A stretch of 8,386 bases of DNA from an uncultured Oscillospiraceae bacterium (GTDB lineage Bacteria > Bacillota > Clostridia > Oscillospirales > Acutalibacteraceae), in contig CATWUX010000096.1 in assembly GCA_958354085.1 (NCBI GenBank), positions 1-8,386 on the forward strand, read 5' to 3'. How positions within the stretch are numbered: the first letter of the stretch is position 1; every line of letters begins with the position of its first letter. The translations under genes and the position numbers were made by a program. Of this stretch, positions 1 through 6,349 are shown piece by piece. A model generated the notes under the pieces. It was given only the letters and a program-made list of their open reading frames with translations. It made no database searches and was not told where the DNA came from.

Positions 1-187
1 AGGACTCCTCAACCGAGTCAAAATCCGCCACCAGAAGGTCGGGCTGCACATCGAGCGCTTTTGCCAGCCGCAAACCGCCGTCCGCCGCCACGAACCAATC
101 CTCTTTCCGTAAAAGCCGGCGCAGGATCTCCGGCTCCCGAAACGGACCGGCCGACAAAACGACGCAGCGATTTATTTGGTCTCCCAT
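1..187 (-). CDS. thiN: Thiamine diphosphokinase, N-terminal part (cut by window edge)
   Basis: ThiN transfers pyrophosphate from ATP to thiamine to make the cofactor thiamine diphosphate in the cytoplasm. Only the first 62 codons are present; the gene runs off the left edge. The translated start MGDQINRCVVLSAGP leads into an AADGG motif (residues 34-38) and then PDLLVADFDS (49-58). This spacing is characteristic of the TPK catalytic domain, where the Asp residues of ADGG and DFDS bind the metal-nucleotide. The start is ATG at 185-187, inside the 3' end of rsgA in another frame. It is preceded by AAAGGAG (196-202) at 8 nt spacing, which strongly supports this start. The 16-nt overlap suggests translational coupling to rsgA. 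In Bacillus subtilis rpe sits between rsgA and thiN; here it is missing from that place. The identification rests on the N-terminal third only, but the motifs fit well. Confidence 0.88.
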   Translation of the reverse strand, partial: MGDQINRCVVLSAGPFREPEILRRLLRKEDWFVAADGGLRLAKALDVQPDLLVADFDSVEES

Positions 188-1062
188 TCCTTTCGCTCCT
201 TTGCCTCATCGTACATCGCCACGTAGCTTTCATAACGTGAAAACGCAATTTTTCCTTCGTCTACCGCTTGCCGTACCGCGCATCCCGGCTCTTTGATATG
301 CGCACAAGAGGTAAAGCGGCAGCGGCCAAGAAAAGGTGCAAACTCGCGGAAAGCATAAGGAAGATCATCTTTGTGAATGGGCTCCAGCCTTTCCATATCC
401 AAGGAGGAAAAACCGGGCGTGTCCACAATATAGCCGCCATGCGGCAGCGGAAACAAGCTGGCAATACGCGTCGTGTGCCGGCCGCGTCCCAATTTTTTGC
501 TGGTTTCGCCTGTTTCCAGCACCAGCTGCAAATTCATCGCGTTGAGCAGGCTGGATTTTCCAACGCCGGAATTTCCTGTAAAGGCGCTAACCTTTCCGTA
601 AAGATAAGCATATACTTCTTCTACTCCCGCTTGGGTGGCCGCGGAAACGGTAAACATTTTCAGACCTGTCGTAGCATAAATGTTTTCAAACCATGTCGTA
701 TCTTCCAGATCGGCTTTGTTAATCAGGAGTACCGGTTCAATCTTTTTATCCTCTGCAATCGCGATCATCGTATCCACGACGCGCAGGCTGGGCGCCGGAT
801 CGACGATGGATACCACTATCACAAGACAATCCAGATTGGCGACAGGCGGACGAACCAGATAATTGCGCCGTTCAAGCACCTCTTCCAAGGTACCGGACGT
901 ATCACTTTGCAGCGAAATACGCACATGATCCCCCGCGACCGGCGTCATCCCTTGCTTGCGGAAAATTCCGCGTGCGCGGCATTCGTATGTGCCATCGGCG
1001 GCTTCTACATAATAGAAGCCGCCGATGCATTTTAAAACGATTCCCTGTTTGATTTCCGTCAT
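172..1062 (-). CDS. rsgA: Small ribosomal subunit biogenesis GTPase RsgA (CpgA/YloQ)
   Basis: RsgA is a circularly permuted GTPase that acts in late 30S subunit maturation, checking the decoding region and releasing in a GTP-dependent way. The protein has 296 residues, normal for Firmicutes. An OB-fold spans about residues 1-75, including GGFYYVEAADG. The G domain follows in permuted order: G4 NKAD (115-118), G1 GNSGVGKS (163-170), a G2-type GRGRHTT (192-198) and G3 DTPG (214-217). A C-terminal zinc knuckle has ligands C248, C253, H255 and C261, the family spacing. ATG at 1060-1062 is preceded by GGAGAGG (1071-1077). It lies 20 nt after prkC, and in B. subtilis the PrkC kinase is known to phosphorylate this protein, so the pairing is functionally sensible. 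The 3' end overlaps thiN by 16 nt. Codons 12-24 form a perfect inverted repeat, listed separately. Confidence 0.97.
   Translation of the reverse strand: MTEIKQGIVLKCIGGFYYVEAADGTYECRARGIFRKQGMTPVAGDHVRISLQSDTSGTLEEVLERRNYLVRPPVANLDCLVIVVSIVDPAPSLRVVDTMIAIAEDKKIEPVLLINKADLEDTTWFENIYATTGLKMFTVSAATQAGVEEVYAYLYGKVSAFTGNSGVGKSSLLNAMNLQLVLETGETSKKLGRGRHTTRIASLFPLPHGGYIVDTPGFSSLDMERLEPIHKDDLPYAFREFAPFLGRCRFTSCAHIKEPGCAVRQAVDEGKIAFSRYESYVAMYDEAKERKEWETK
993..1027 (-). repeat. Perfect 15-bp inverted repeat in the 5' coding region of rsgA
   Basis: On the mRNA strand CATCGGCGGCTTCTA, a 5-nt loop TTATG and then TAGAAGCCGCCGATG form a fully complementary hairpin. Skipping one bulged G adds two more pairs (TG with CA). 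It covers nucleotides +36 to +70 of rsgA, encoding the end of C12 through IGGFYYVEAAD and the start of the next codon. No U-tract follows on the mRNA strand, so it is not a canonical intrinsic terminator of the operon. On the plus strand CATTTT follows, which is weak as an antisense terminator. The peptide is a conserved part of the RsgA OB-fold, and the codons for GGFY and VEAA are naturally complementary. The pairing may therefore be a by-product of coding rather than a regulator. The repeat itself is certain; its function is unknown. Confidence 0.9.
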
Positions 1063-1082
1063 GGACAGATCCTCTCCGCCGT

Positions 1083-3149
1083 TTAGTCTTCGAGATCACT
1101 CGGCTCGGTCGGCTCCGTGGTACTTGCGGTTTCGCCGCCTTCTACAAAGGGCTTTTGCCAATCGATCGTGGCTTCGCCCTTTTGGCCGTCAACGGTATAG
1201 CTGATATAGTCCTGATACTGCGTATCAGTATCGCTCGAACGTTTAATTTTGATCGTAACATTATAGATGGCCAGCTGTTCACGCAGCGTCAGCGTCACTT
1301 TCTTGAGCTGATTCGGCATCAGACCGCGCAGCTCCGTGGAATATTCCTCTTCTGTACGCAGCTTACCGTTGATGATCACCTGTAAATCGACAAGCGTAGA
1401 CGTCTCCGTCGGAAGCTTGACAACCAGATTTTTGATATCTTTAAATCCGGAACTGACAACCAAGGTCACCTCGCTGCCCGGCTTGAGCATCGTATCCTTG
1501 GCAGGGCTTTGCGAAATCACGGTATTCGCCGCATAGGTATCGTGGTTCTGGCGCTGAATATTCTCCACATTGACCACAAACCCATTTTCCGTCAAAATCC
1601 GGATGGCCTCCGCCTGTGCGGACGCTTCTACATTCGGCACAGCCTTCGGATCCGGTTCCCGTTCGCCGGTACTGACATAGACGCGGATCATCGTATCCAC
1701 CGGCACTTTGTTCGGGTATCCCGGTTCAATGCGGATGACAAATCCTTCGGCAACCTCGCTGCTGGTTTCTTCAATAATCTGCGTGTTGGTGAAACCATTC
1801 AGCTCCAACAAAGCTAAAACCGACTTTTGGTCTTGACCGGGCTGAACCGACGGGATGTCCACTTTCTTTTCGCCCTTGCTGACATACAGCGTAACGGTAT
1901 CCTTGACCTTTATACTGCGTCCCTGCGGAGGATTCTGGTCGATAATCGTACCGGCAGGCGCTTTATCCCATTTTTCCTGCCAATCGATGGTGTAATTTTT
2001 GATATACTCCGCGTTGTTGGCGACATCCTCATACATCTGCCCAACAAAATTATCCACTGTAATATTTTCGCGTCCCTCATTCTGCGGTTTGCCCAGCCAC
2101 AACACCAGCGCCACAACACCGAAAATGAGCGCAACCAGCACAAACGCACCGGCAATTGCCGCCAGAATCGGCAAAACCGGCGGGCCTTTGCGTTCTTCTT
2201 CCTCGTCCTCAACATCGGCCGGTTCCTCGACAGGTTCCCCTTTGACGCGGGTGATCGCCTCGACAAAACGGGTCGGCGTTTCGTCTACAAAATATTTATA
2301 TTCAAAATGAATGCTAGGATTGCGTTTGAACTCGTCGATGTCGTACAGCATTTCGGCCGCAGACTGATACCGGCGTGCCGGATCCTTCTGCATGGCCTTG
2401 ATCGTGATGTCCTCCAGTCCCTCCGGGATCTGCGGATTGATCTCCCGCGGATGCTTCGGCTCCGCCTGCAGCTGCATTATCGCGATGGAAACCGCGTTAT
2501 CGGCTTCAAAGGGCAGTTGACCGGTGAGCATCTCATAGAGCATGACACCGACGGAATAAATATCCGCCTTTTCGTCCGTGATTTCGCCGCGTGCCTGCTC
2601 GGGACTGATATAATGCACCGAACCGATCGCTTTGTCCGATGCGCTGGTCAGCCGCGCATCCGTTCGCGAAAAACGTGCAATGCCGAAATCCGTCACTTTG
2701 ATGGTGCCATCCGGAAGCAGCATAATATTCTGCGGCTTGATGTCGCGATGTACGATTCCTTTGTCATGGGCGTGCTGCAGGGCGCGCAGGATCTGCACGG
2801 TGAAATGCACCGCTTCTTTCCAACGAATATCCTTCTGCTGGTCGATGTACTCCTTGAGCGTAATACCGTCGATGTATTCCATCACGATATACTGCAGCCG
2901 TTCACCGAAGCTGACATCATACACCTTCACAATATTCGGATGAGACAGGATGGCGATGGCCTTGGATTCATTTTTAAAACGGCGGGTAAATTCCTCGTTC
3001 GCCAGATACTCTTCCTTTAAAATTTTGACCGCTACGATTTGATCGTCGATCGTGTCATAGGCTTTATAGACATAAGCCATACCGCCCACGCCGATGAGCT
3101 CTCGTATCTCATAACGTCCGTCCAGTCGTTTGCCAATATACTTATCCAC
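1083..3149 (-). CDS. prkC: PASTA-domain eukaryotic-type Ser/Thr protein kinase, PrkC/Stk1 family
   Basis: This is a membrane kinase that reads muropeptide or lipid II state outside the cell and phosphorylates cytoplasmic targets. In the 688 residues the kinase domain spans about 14-275: glycine loop GVGGMAYV (20-27), lysine K42 in VAVK, helix-C E61, HRDIKPQN (134-141, catalytic D136), DFG (154-156) and SPEQARG (182-188). The activation loop between carries T163, T168 and several Ser. An acidic juxtamembrane stretch (305-322) precedes one transmembrane helix (about 324-352). Outside are three PASTA repeats at about 362-427, 428-496 and 501-567. The first lacks the usual opening Pro motif. A non-PASTA region (570-665) and a Thr/Glu-rich tail follow. 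The start is GTG at 3147-3149 with GGGAG (3160-3164) 10 nt upstream; the nearby ATG at 3155-3157 is out of frame. prpC lies 23 nt upstream and encodes the opposing phosphatase. Confidence 0.97.
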   Translation of the reverse strand: MDKYIGKRLDGRYEIRELIGVGGMAYVYKAYDTIDDQIVAVKILKEEYLANEEFTRRFKNESKAIAILSHPNIVKVYDVSFGERLQYIVMEYIDGITLKEYIDQQKDIRWKEAVHFTVQILRALQHAHDKGIVHRDIKPQNIMLLPDGTIKVTDFGIARFSRTDARLTSASDKAIGSVHYISPEQARGEITDEKADIYSVGVMLYEMLTGQLPFEADNAVSIAIMQLQAEPKHPREINPQIPEGLEDITIKAMQKDPARRYQSAAEMLYDIDEFKRNPSIHFEYKYFVDETPTRFVEAITRVKGEPVEEPADVEDEEEERKGPPVLPILAAIAGAFVLVALIFGVVALVLWLGKPQNEGRENITVDNFVGQMYEDVANNAEYIKNYTIDWQEKWDKAPAGTIIDQNPPQGRSIKVKDTVTLYVSKGEKKVDIPSVQPGQDQKSVLALLELNGFTNTQIIEETSSEVAEGFVIRIEPGYPNKVPVDTMIRVYVSTGEREPDPKAVPNVEASAQAEAIRILTENGFVVNVENIQRQNHDTYAANTVISQSPAKDTMLKPGSEVTLVVSSGFKDIKNLVVKLPTETSTLVDLQVIINGKLRTEEEYSTELRGLMPNQLKKVTLTLREQLAIYNVTIKIKRSSDTDTQYQDYISYTVDGQKGEATIDWQKPFVEGGETASTTEPTEPSDLED

Positions 3150-3164
3150 GAAAACATCACTCCC
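3147..3164 (-). promoter_or_regulatory. RBS and GTG start of prkC
   Basis: GGGAG at 3160-3164 on the minus strand lies 10 nt before GTG at 3147-3149, which begins the reading MDKYIGKRLDGRYEI. This is the expected N-terminus of PrkC kinases, directly before the glycine loop. An ATG in between (3155-3157) is in a different frame and cannot be used. GTG is therefore the only sensible start. Confidence 0.75.
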
Positions 3165-3172
3165 GAATCACA

Positions 3173-3901
3173 TTATTGCGCGATGGTCACAACGGTAATA
3201 TTGTCGCTGCCGCCCGCTTGGTTGGCCGAGGCGATCAAGCAATCAATCGCTTCCTGCGCGCCTGTGGATTTTACGGTATTATATATATCATCGGACTCTA
3301 TCATATTCGTGAGTCCGTCAGTACAAATGAGTAACGTGGAATCTTCCGGAATGGTCAGCTCGGTATAATCACATTCCACCGTATCCTCCACACCCAATGC
3401 ACGAGTAATAAAATGCTTACGCGGATGGTTGCGCGCTTCGCTTTGCGTGAGCTGCCCTTTTTCCACCATATCCTGTACTATGGAATGGTCCCGGGTGATC
3501 TGTGTAATCTGCTCCGGTGTAATGAGATAGGCCCGGCTGTCGCCTACGTGCGCAATATACGCGGTCTCCCCGCAAATCAGCGCGGCAACAACGGTCGTCC
3601 CCATGCCGCGCAGTTCCGGCTCCGCCATGGCGCGGTCGAAGATTTCTATATTGGCCGCCGAAATAGCGCTTTCCAGCATATGGTAAACCGAGCTGTCCTG
3701 CATATCTTCGCGAAAGCCTTCCGCAATCCGGCCGGAGATCACCTGGATAGCCATGGCGCTGGCGACATTACCGCCGTTGGCACCGCCCATTCCATCGCAA
3801 ACGACCGCAAACAGACAAGTATCCGACAACTGTCCCAGAATATAAGCATCCTGATTGGTTGGGCGAACACTTCCCGTATCGGTTTTTCCAAAAGCTCTCA
3901 T
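3173..3901 (-). CDS. prpC: PP2C-family Ser/Thr protein phosphatase (PrpC/Stp)
   Basis: This is a soluble metal-dependent phosphatase that reverses phosphorylation by the adjacent PASTA kinase. The 242 residues match the family's compact bacterial form with no extra domains. The PPM motifs are in order: SVRPTNQD (11-18), VVCDGMGG (33-40, with D36 and G37 contributing to the dinuclear Mn/Mg site), GMGTT (99-103), HVGDSRAY (118-125), RDHS (137-140), ITRALG (165-170), CTDGLT (193-198, D195 metal ligand) and GGSDNITVV (230-238, D233 metal ligand). All expected metal-binding Asp residues are present, so it should be active. The start is ATG at 3899-3901 with GGGGAG (3908-3913) 6 nt upstream. It sits 40 nt after rlmN and 23 nt before prkC. 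The phosphatase-then-kinase order is the standard Firmicutes arrangement and implies co-expression. Confidence 0.97.
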   Translation of the reverse strand: MRAFGKTDTGSVRPTNQDAYILGQLSDTCLFAVVCDGMGGANGGNVASAMAIQVISGRIAEGFREDMQDSSVYHMLESAISAANIEIFDRAMAEPELRGMGTTVVAALICGETAYIAHVGDSRAYLITPEQITQITRDHSIVQDMVEKGQLTQSEARNHPRKHFITRALGVEDTVECDYTELTIPEDSTLLICTDGLTNMIESDDIYNTVKSTGAQEAIDCLIASANQAGGSDNITVVTIAQ

Positions 3902-3941
3902 AGATGTCTCCCCTTTCTTCTATGAGATGATCGATTTGTGG

Positions 3942-4991
3942 TTACAGTCTCTGCTCTTGCTTCTGCGCATCCACTTCACGGCGTAGCTGCCCGCAGGAGG
4001 CGTTGATATCCGCGCCCAGTGTGCGGCGCACGGTGACGTTGATCCCTTGCTTTTCCAGCACATCGCAAAAGGCACGCAGCCGTTTCTGGCTGCTGCGATG
4101 ATGCGATTTTCCAGCCACTTTATTGGCGGGAATCAGGTTCACGTGGCATAACATCCCTTTGAGCCGGTATGCCAGCTCTTTGGCGCAAGCATCCGAATCG
4201 TTAACCCCGTCGATCATGGCGTATTCAAACGATATGCGGCGGCCGGTAGCCTCTATATAATCGCGGCACGCTTTCAGCAAAGTTTCCAGCGGCCACTTGT
4301 GATTGATCGGCATTAAACGCGAGCGAAGCTCGTCGTTCGGCGCGTGAAGAGAGATGGAAAGCGTCAGCTGCGGCTTTTGCTCCATCAGCCGGTAAATCCC
4401 GTCTACCACCCCACAGGTGGAAAGCGAAATATGCCGCATACCGATGTGTACGCCGCCCGGTTGGGACAGCATCTCCAAAAAGCGCGAAACATTGTCAAAA
4501 TTGTCCAACGGCTCCCCCATCCCCATCAAAACCAGCGACGCCACGCGGATCTGATGATCCGCCTGTGCGGTTTCGACCTGCGCCATCATTTCCGACGGCA
4601 GCAAATTCCGGGAAAGGCCGCCCATGCCGGTTGCACAAAAGGAGCAGCCCATACGGCAGCCCACCTGCGTGGACAAGCACTGCGACCAACCATGATGGTA
4701 CTGCATGAGCACGGATTCCACGGTTTCACCGTCCGTCAGCCCATACAAGTACTTAACGGTTCCGTCCAGCGCGGAAACCAGCTTACGCTTAATCACGACG
4801 CCGGGGATGCAAAAATCCTGCGCCAGCTGCTTACGCAGGGCGGCCGGCAGATTGGTCATTTGTTCAAAATCCGTTACGCCCTTGTCCAGCCAGTTGGAGA
4901 TTTGCGCACCGCGAAAAGCGGGAATTTCCATTTGCCGGAGCCGTGCCTGCAGCTCTTCGGCCGTCAGCGATTTGATGTCGATGCGATTCAA
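3942..4991 (-). CDS. rlmN: Dual-specificity 23S rRNA A2503 / tRNA A37 C2-methyltransferase (radical SAM)
   Basis: RlmN adds a methyl group to C2 of A2503 in 23S rRNA and of A37 in some tRNAs, affecting the peptidyl transferase centre and decoding fidelity. Numbered from the TTG start (349 residues), the [4Fe-4S] cysteines are C112, C116 and C119 in GCRMGCSFCATG. The two mechanistic cysteines are also present: C105 in SQCLSTQVGC, and the methyl-carrying C333 in ASCGQLR. GMGEP (157-161) is the SAM-contact motif of the family. I prefer TTG at 4989-4991, giving MNRIDIKSLTAEELQ. It begins like other RlmN proteins, follows the rsmB stop by 4 nt and has GGGGTGA just upstream. An in-frame ATG at 5031-5033 would add 14 residues, overlap rsmB by 38 nt and lacks a ribosome binding site. 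Product identity is very secure; the start is less so. Confidence 0.95.
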   Translation of the reverse strand: MNRIDIKSLTAEELQARLRQMEIPAFRGAQISNWLDKGVTDFEQMTNLPAALRKQLAQDFCIPGVVIKRKLVSALDGTVKYLYGLTDGETVESVLMQYHHGWSQCLSTQVGCRMGCSFCATGMGGLSRNLLPSEMMAQVETAQADHQIRVASLVLMGMGEPLDNFDNVSRFLEMLSQPGGVHIGMRHISLSTCGVVDGIYRLMEQKPQLTLSISLHAPNDELRSRLMPINHKWPLETLLKACRDYIEATGRRISFEYAMIDGVNDSDACAKELAYRLKGMLCHVNLIPANKVAGKSHHRSSQKRLRAFCDVLEKQGINVTVRRTLGADINASCGQLRREVDAQKQEQRL

Positions 4992-4995
4992 AGAT

Positions 4996-5002
4996 TCACC
5001 CC
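4996..5002 (-). promoter_or_regulatory. RBS of rlmN overlapping the rsmB stop codon
   Basis: On the minus strand GGGGTGA occupies 4996-5002. Its last three bases are the rsmB stop codon, and the preferred rlmN TTG follows after ATCT. The GGTGA portion is complementary to the 3' end of 16S rRNA. A ribosome terminating on rsmB would cover this site, so reinitiation or coupling is plausible. This is inference from layout; no experimental support is implied. Confidence 0.55.
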
Positions 5003-6336
5003 GTTTTGACAAAGCCGGCAATATAAAATCCATCCGTATGGTGCACGTGCGGCAGCAGCGTCAGCTGCCACGAAACCGGCAAGCCCGCCGCCTCAAACCA
5101 CGGCTCCAGCGGCAGCGGTCGAGGCGAAAATTCCGGATGCTGCGCCAGAAAGAGCGAGGCAACACATTCGTTTTCCGCCGGATTAAGCGTACAGGTCGAA
5201 TATTGCAGCACACCGCCCGGTTTGACAAGCTGCGCCGCCTGCTCCAGAATACGGTATTGTAGCTCCGGCAAGCTTGCGAAGGAGGTCAAATCCTTATACC
5301 GTATTTCGGGCTTACGGCGAATGACGCCGAGTCCAGAACACGGCACGTCGCAGATCACGCGGTCAAAACTCGCGCGCAGCGGTTCCGGGCATGGAGCCGA
5401 CGCGTCATGCACGACCGTTTGCAGGATGGTAATCCCCAGCTGCTGCGCTCGTTTTTCCATGGCATCGCATTTGGCGGCATAAATATCGCCGGAAAGAAGA
5501 AAGCCGGTATTCTCCATGTATTGCGCCGTTGTAAAGCTCTTGCCGCCCGGCGCGGCACAAACGTCTGCAATACGTTCGCCCGGCTGTGCGGACAAAGCCT
5601 CGCAGCAAATCTGAGAAGCGGCATCTTGATGATAATACCAGTTTTTTGCATTTTGTGCAAGTCTTTTTAATAACGGCAGTTGCGAAACCCGTATACATGC
5701 GGGCAAATGCGGTTCCAATTCATAGGGAATCTGCGCTGTTTCCAGCATTTCCCTAAAGGAAGCCACGGAAGTCTGCAACAGATTTATCCGCAGGCAGGTA
5801 TCCGGCACATCGTTAATATGTGTTACCAGCTTATGCGCCGTTTCCGTTCCGTACGCCTCCCGCCAAAGCGCAATCAGCGCGCGGGGGCAGGAATAGCGCA
5901 ATTCGAGCCCTTCGTCGTTGTCCGGCAGCTGTTCCAGCAAAGCCGCCCCCCGCCGCTGCACGCCGCGCAAAACGCCGTTCACAAAGCCGGAAGCCGCCCC
6001 CTGCTTCATAACACGCGTCAGCTTGACCGCCTCATTGACAGCCGCCGACGCCGGGATCTTGTCCATAAACAGCAGCTGATACGCACCGGTGCGCAAAATA
6101 TCGGCCACACAAGGATGCATCTTTTTAAGCGGTACGCTCGCGCACTGGCTCAGTACATAATCCAATGTCAAGCGACGCTCTATCACGCCGTAAAACAACC
6201 GGGAAGCCAGCGCTTGCTCCGGCGGAGACAGCGCTGTCGTTTTCAGCAGGTTATCCAGTACGATATTGGAATAGCCGTGTTGTTGATGCACCTGCACCAG
6301 AGCAGAAACAGCAGCCTGCCGTGCGTTTGCCGCCAT
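4996..6336 (-). CDS. rsmB: 16S rRNA (cytosine-967-C5)-methyltransferase RsmB (Sun)
   Basis: RsmB methylates C5 of cytosine 967 (E. coli numbering) in 16S rRNA, using SAM in the cytoplasm. An N-terminal NusB-like RNA-binding helical domain occupies roughly residues 4-130, including the RRLTLDYVL and NEAVKL segments typical of this fusion. The catalytic domain carries DVCAAPGGKS (SAM motif I, about 258-267), CDVPCSGLG (about 329-337, the PC cysteine) and YSTCTL (about 379-384, the nucleophilic Cys). The family's closing HTDGFY is near 433-438. Length of 446 residues is normal. The start chosen is ATG at 6334-6336, sharing TGATG with the upstream stop and preceded by GGGGGA (6344-6349) at 7 nt. 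A TTG immediately before it (6337-6339) would add one residue. Its stop overlaps the rlmN ribosome binding site. Confidence 0.96.
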   Translation of the reverse strand: MAANARQAAVSALVQVHQQHGYSNIVLDNLLKTTALSPPEQALASRLFYGVIERRLTLDYVLSQCASVPLKKMHPCVADILRTGAYQLLFMDKIPASAAVNEAVKLTRVMKQGAASGFVNGVLRGVQRRGAALLEQLPDNDEGLELRYSCPRALIALWREAYGTETAHKLVTHINDVPDTCLRINLLQTSVASFREMLETAQIPYELEPHLPACIRVSQLPLLKRLAQNAKNWYYHQDAASQICCEALSAQPGERIADVCAAPGGKSFTTAQYMENTGFLLSGDIYAAKCDAMEKRAQQLGITILQTVVHDASAPCPEPLRASFDRVICDVPCSGLGVIRRKPEIRYKDLTSFASLPELQYRILEQAAQLVKPGGVLQYSTCTLNPAENECVASLFLAQHPEFSPRPLPLEPWFEAAGLPVSWQLTLLPHVHHTDGFYIAGFVKTG

Positions 6337-6349
6337 CAATCATTCCCCC
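6334..6349 (-). promoter_or_regulatory. TGATG stop/start junction and RBS of rsmB
   Basis: GGGGGA at 6344-6349 lies 7 nt before ATG at 6334-6336. The peptidase stop TGA occupies 6336-6338, so the two genes share one base in TGATG. This arrangement is typical of translational coupling by reinitiation. It decides between the ATG and the adjoining TTG (6337-6339) in favour of ATG. Confidence 0.6.

Noticed and set aside
268..1035. Plus-strand frame of 255 codons opposite rsgA
   Set aside because: Fully antisense to RsgA, which has every GTPase and zinc motif. The composition is typical of a shadow frame.
1146..1182. Interrupted inverted repeat AAAGGGC ... GCCCTTT near the 3' end of prkC
   Set aside because: The stem is broken by internal loops, lies inside the coding region and has no U-tract on the transcribed strand. 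It is not a credible terminator.
1212..1228. Short perfect hairpin CTGATAC / GTATCAG with 3-nt loop
   Set aside because: A 7-bp stem with a short loop is expected several times by chance in a window this long, and it lies within prkC codons.
1827..3020. Open plus-strand frame of 397 codons opposite prkC
   Set aside because: It lies wholly antisense to a clear PrkC kinase, its translation is rich in Arg, His, Ile and Asp with no domain I recognise, and no good RBS or partner gene is seen. It is a by-product of codon bias on the real strand.
5529..5545. Short hairpin TGCCGC / GCGGCA in rsmB
   Set aside because: A 6-bp stem over the GC-rich codons of the SAM motif; chance level.
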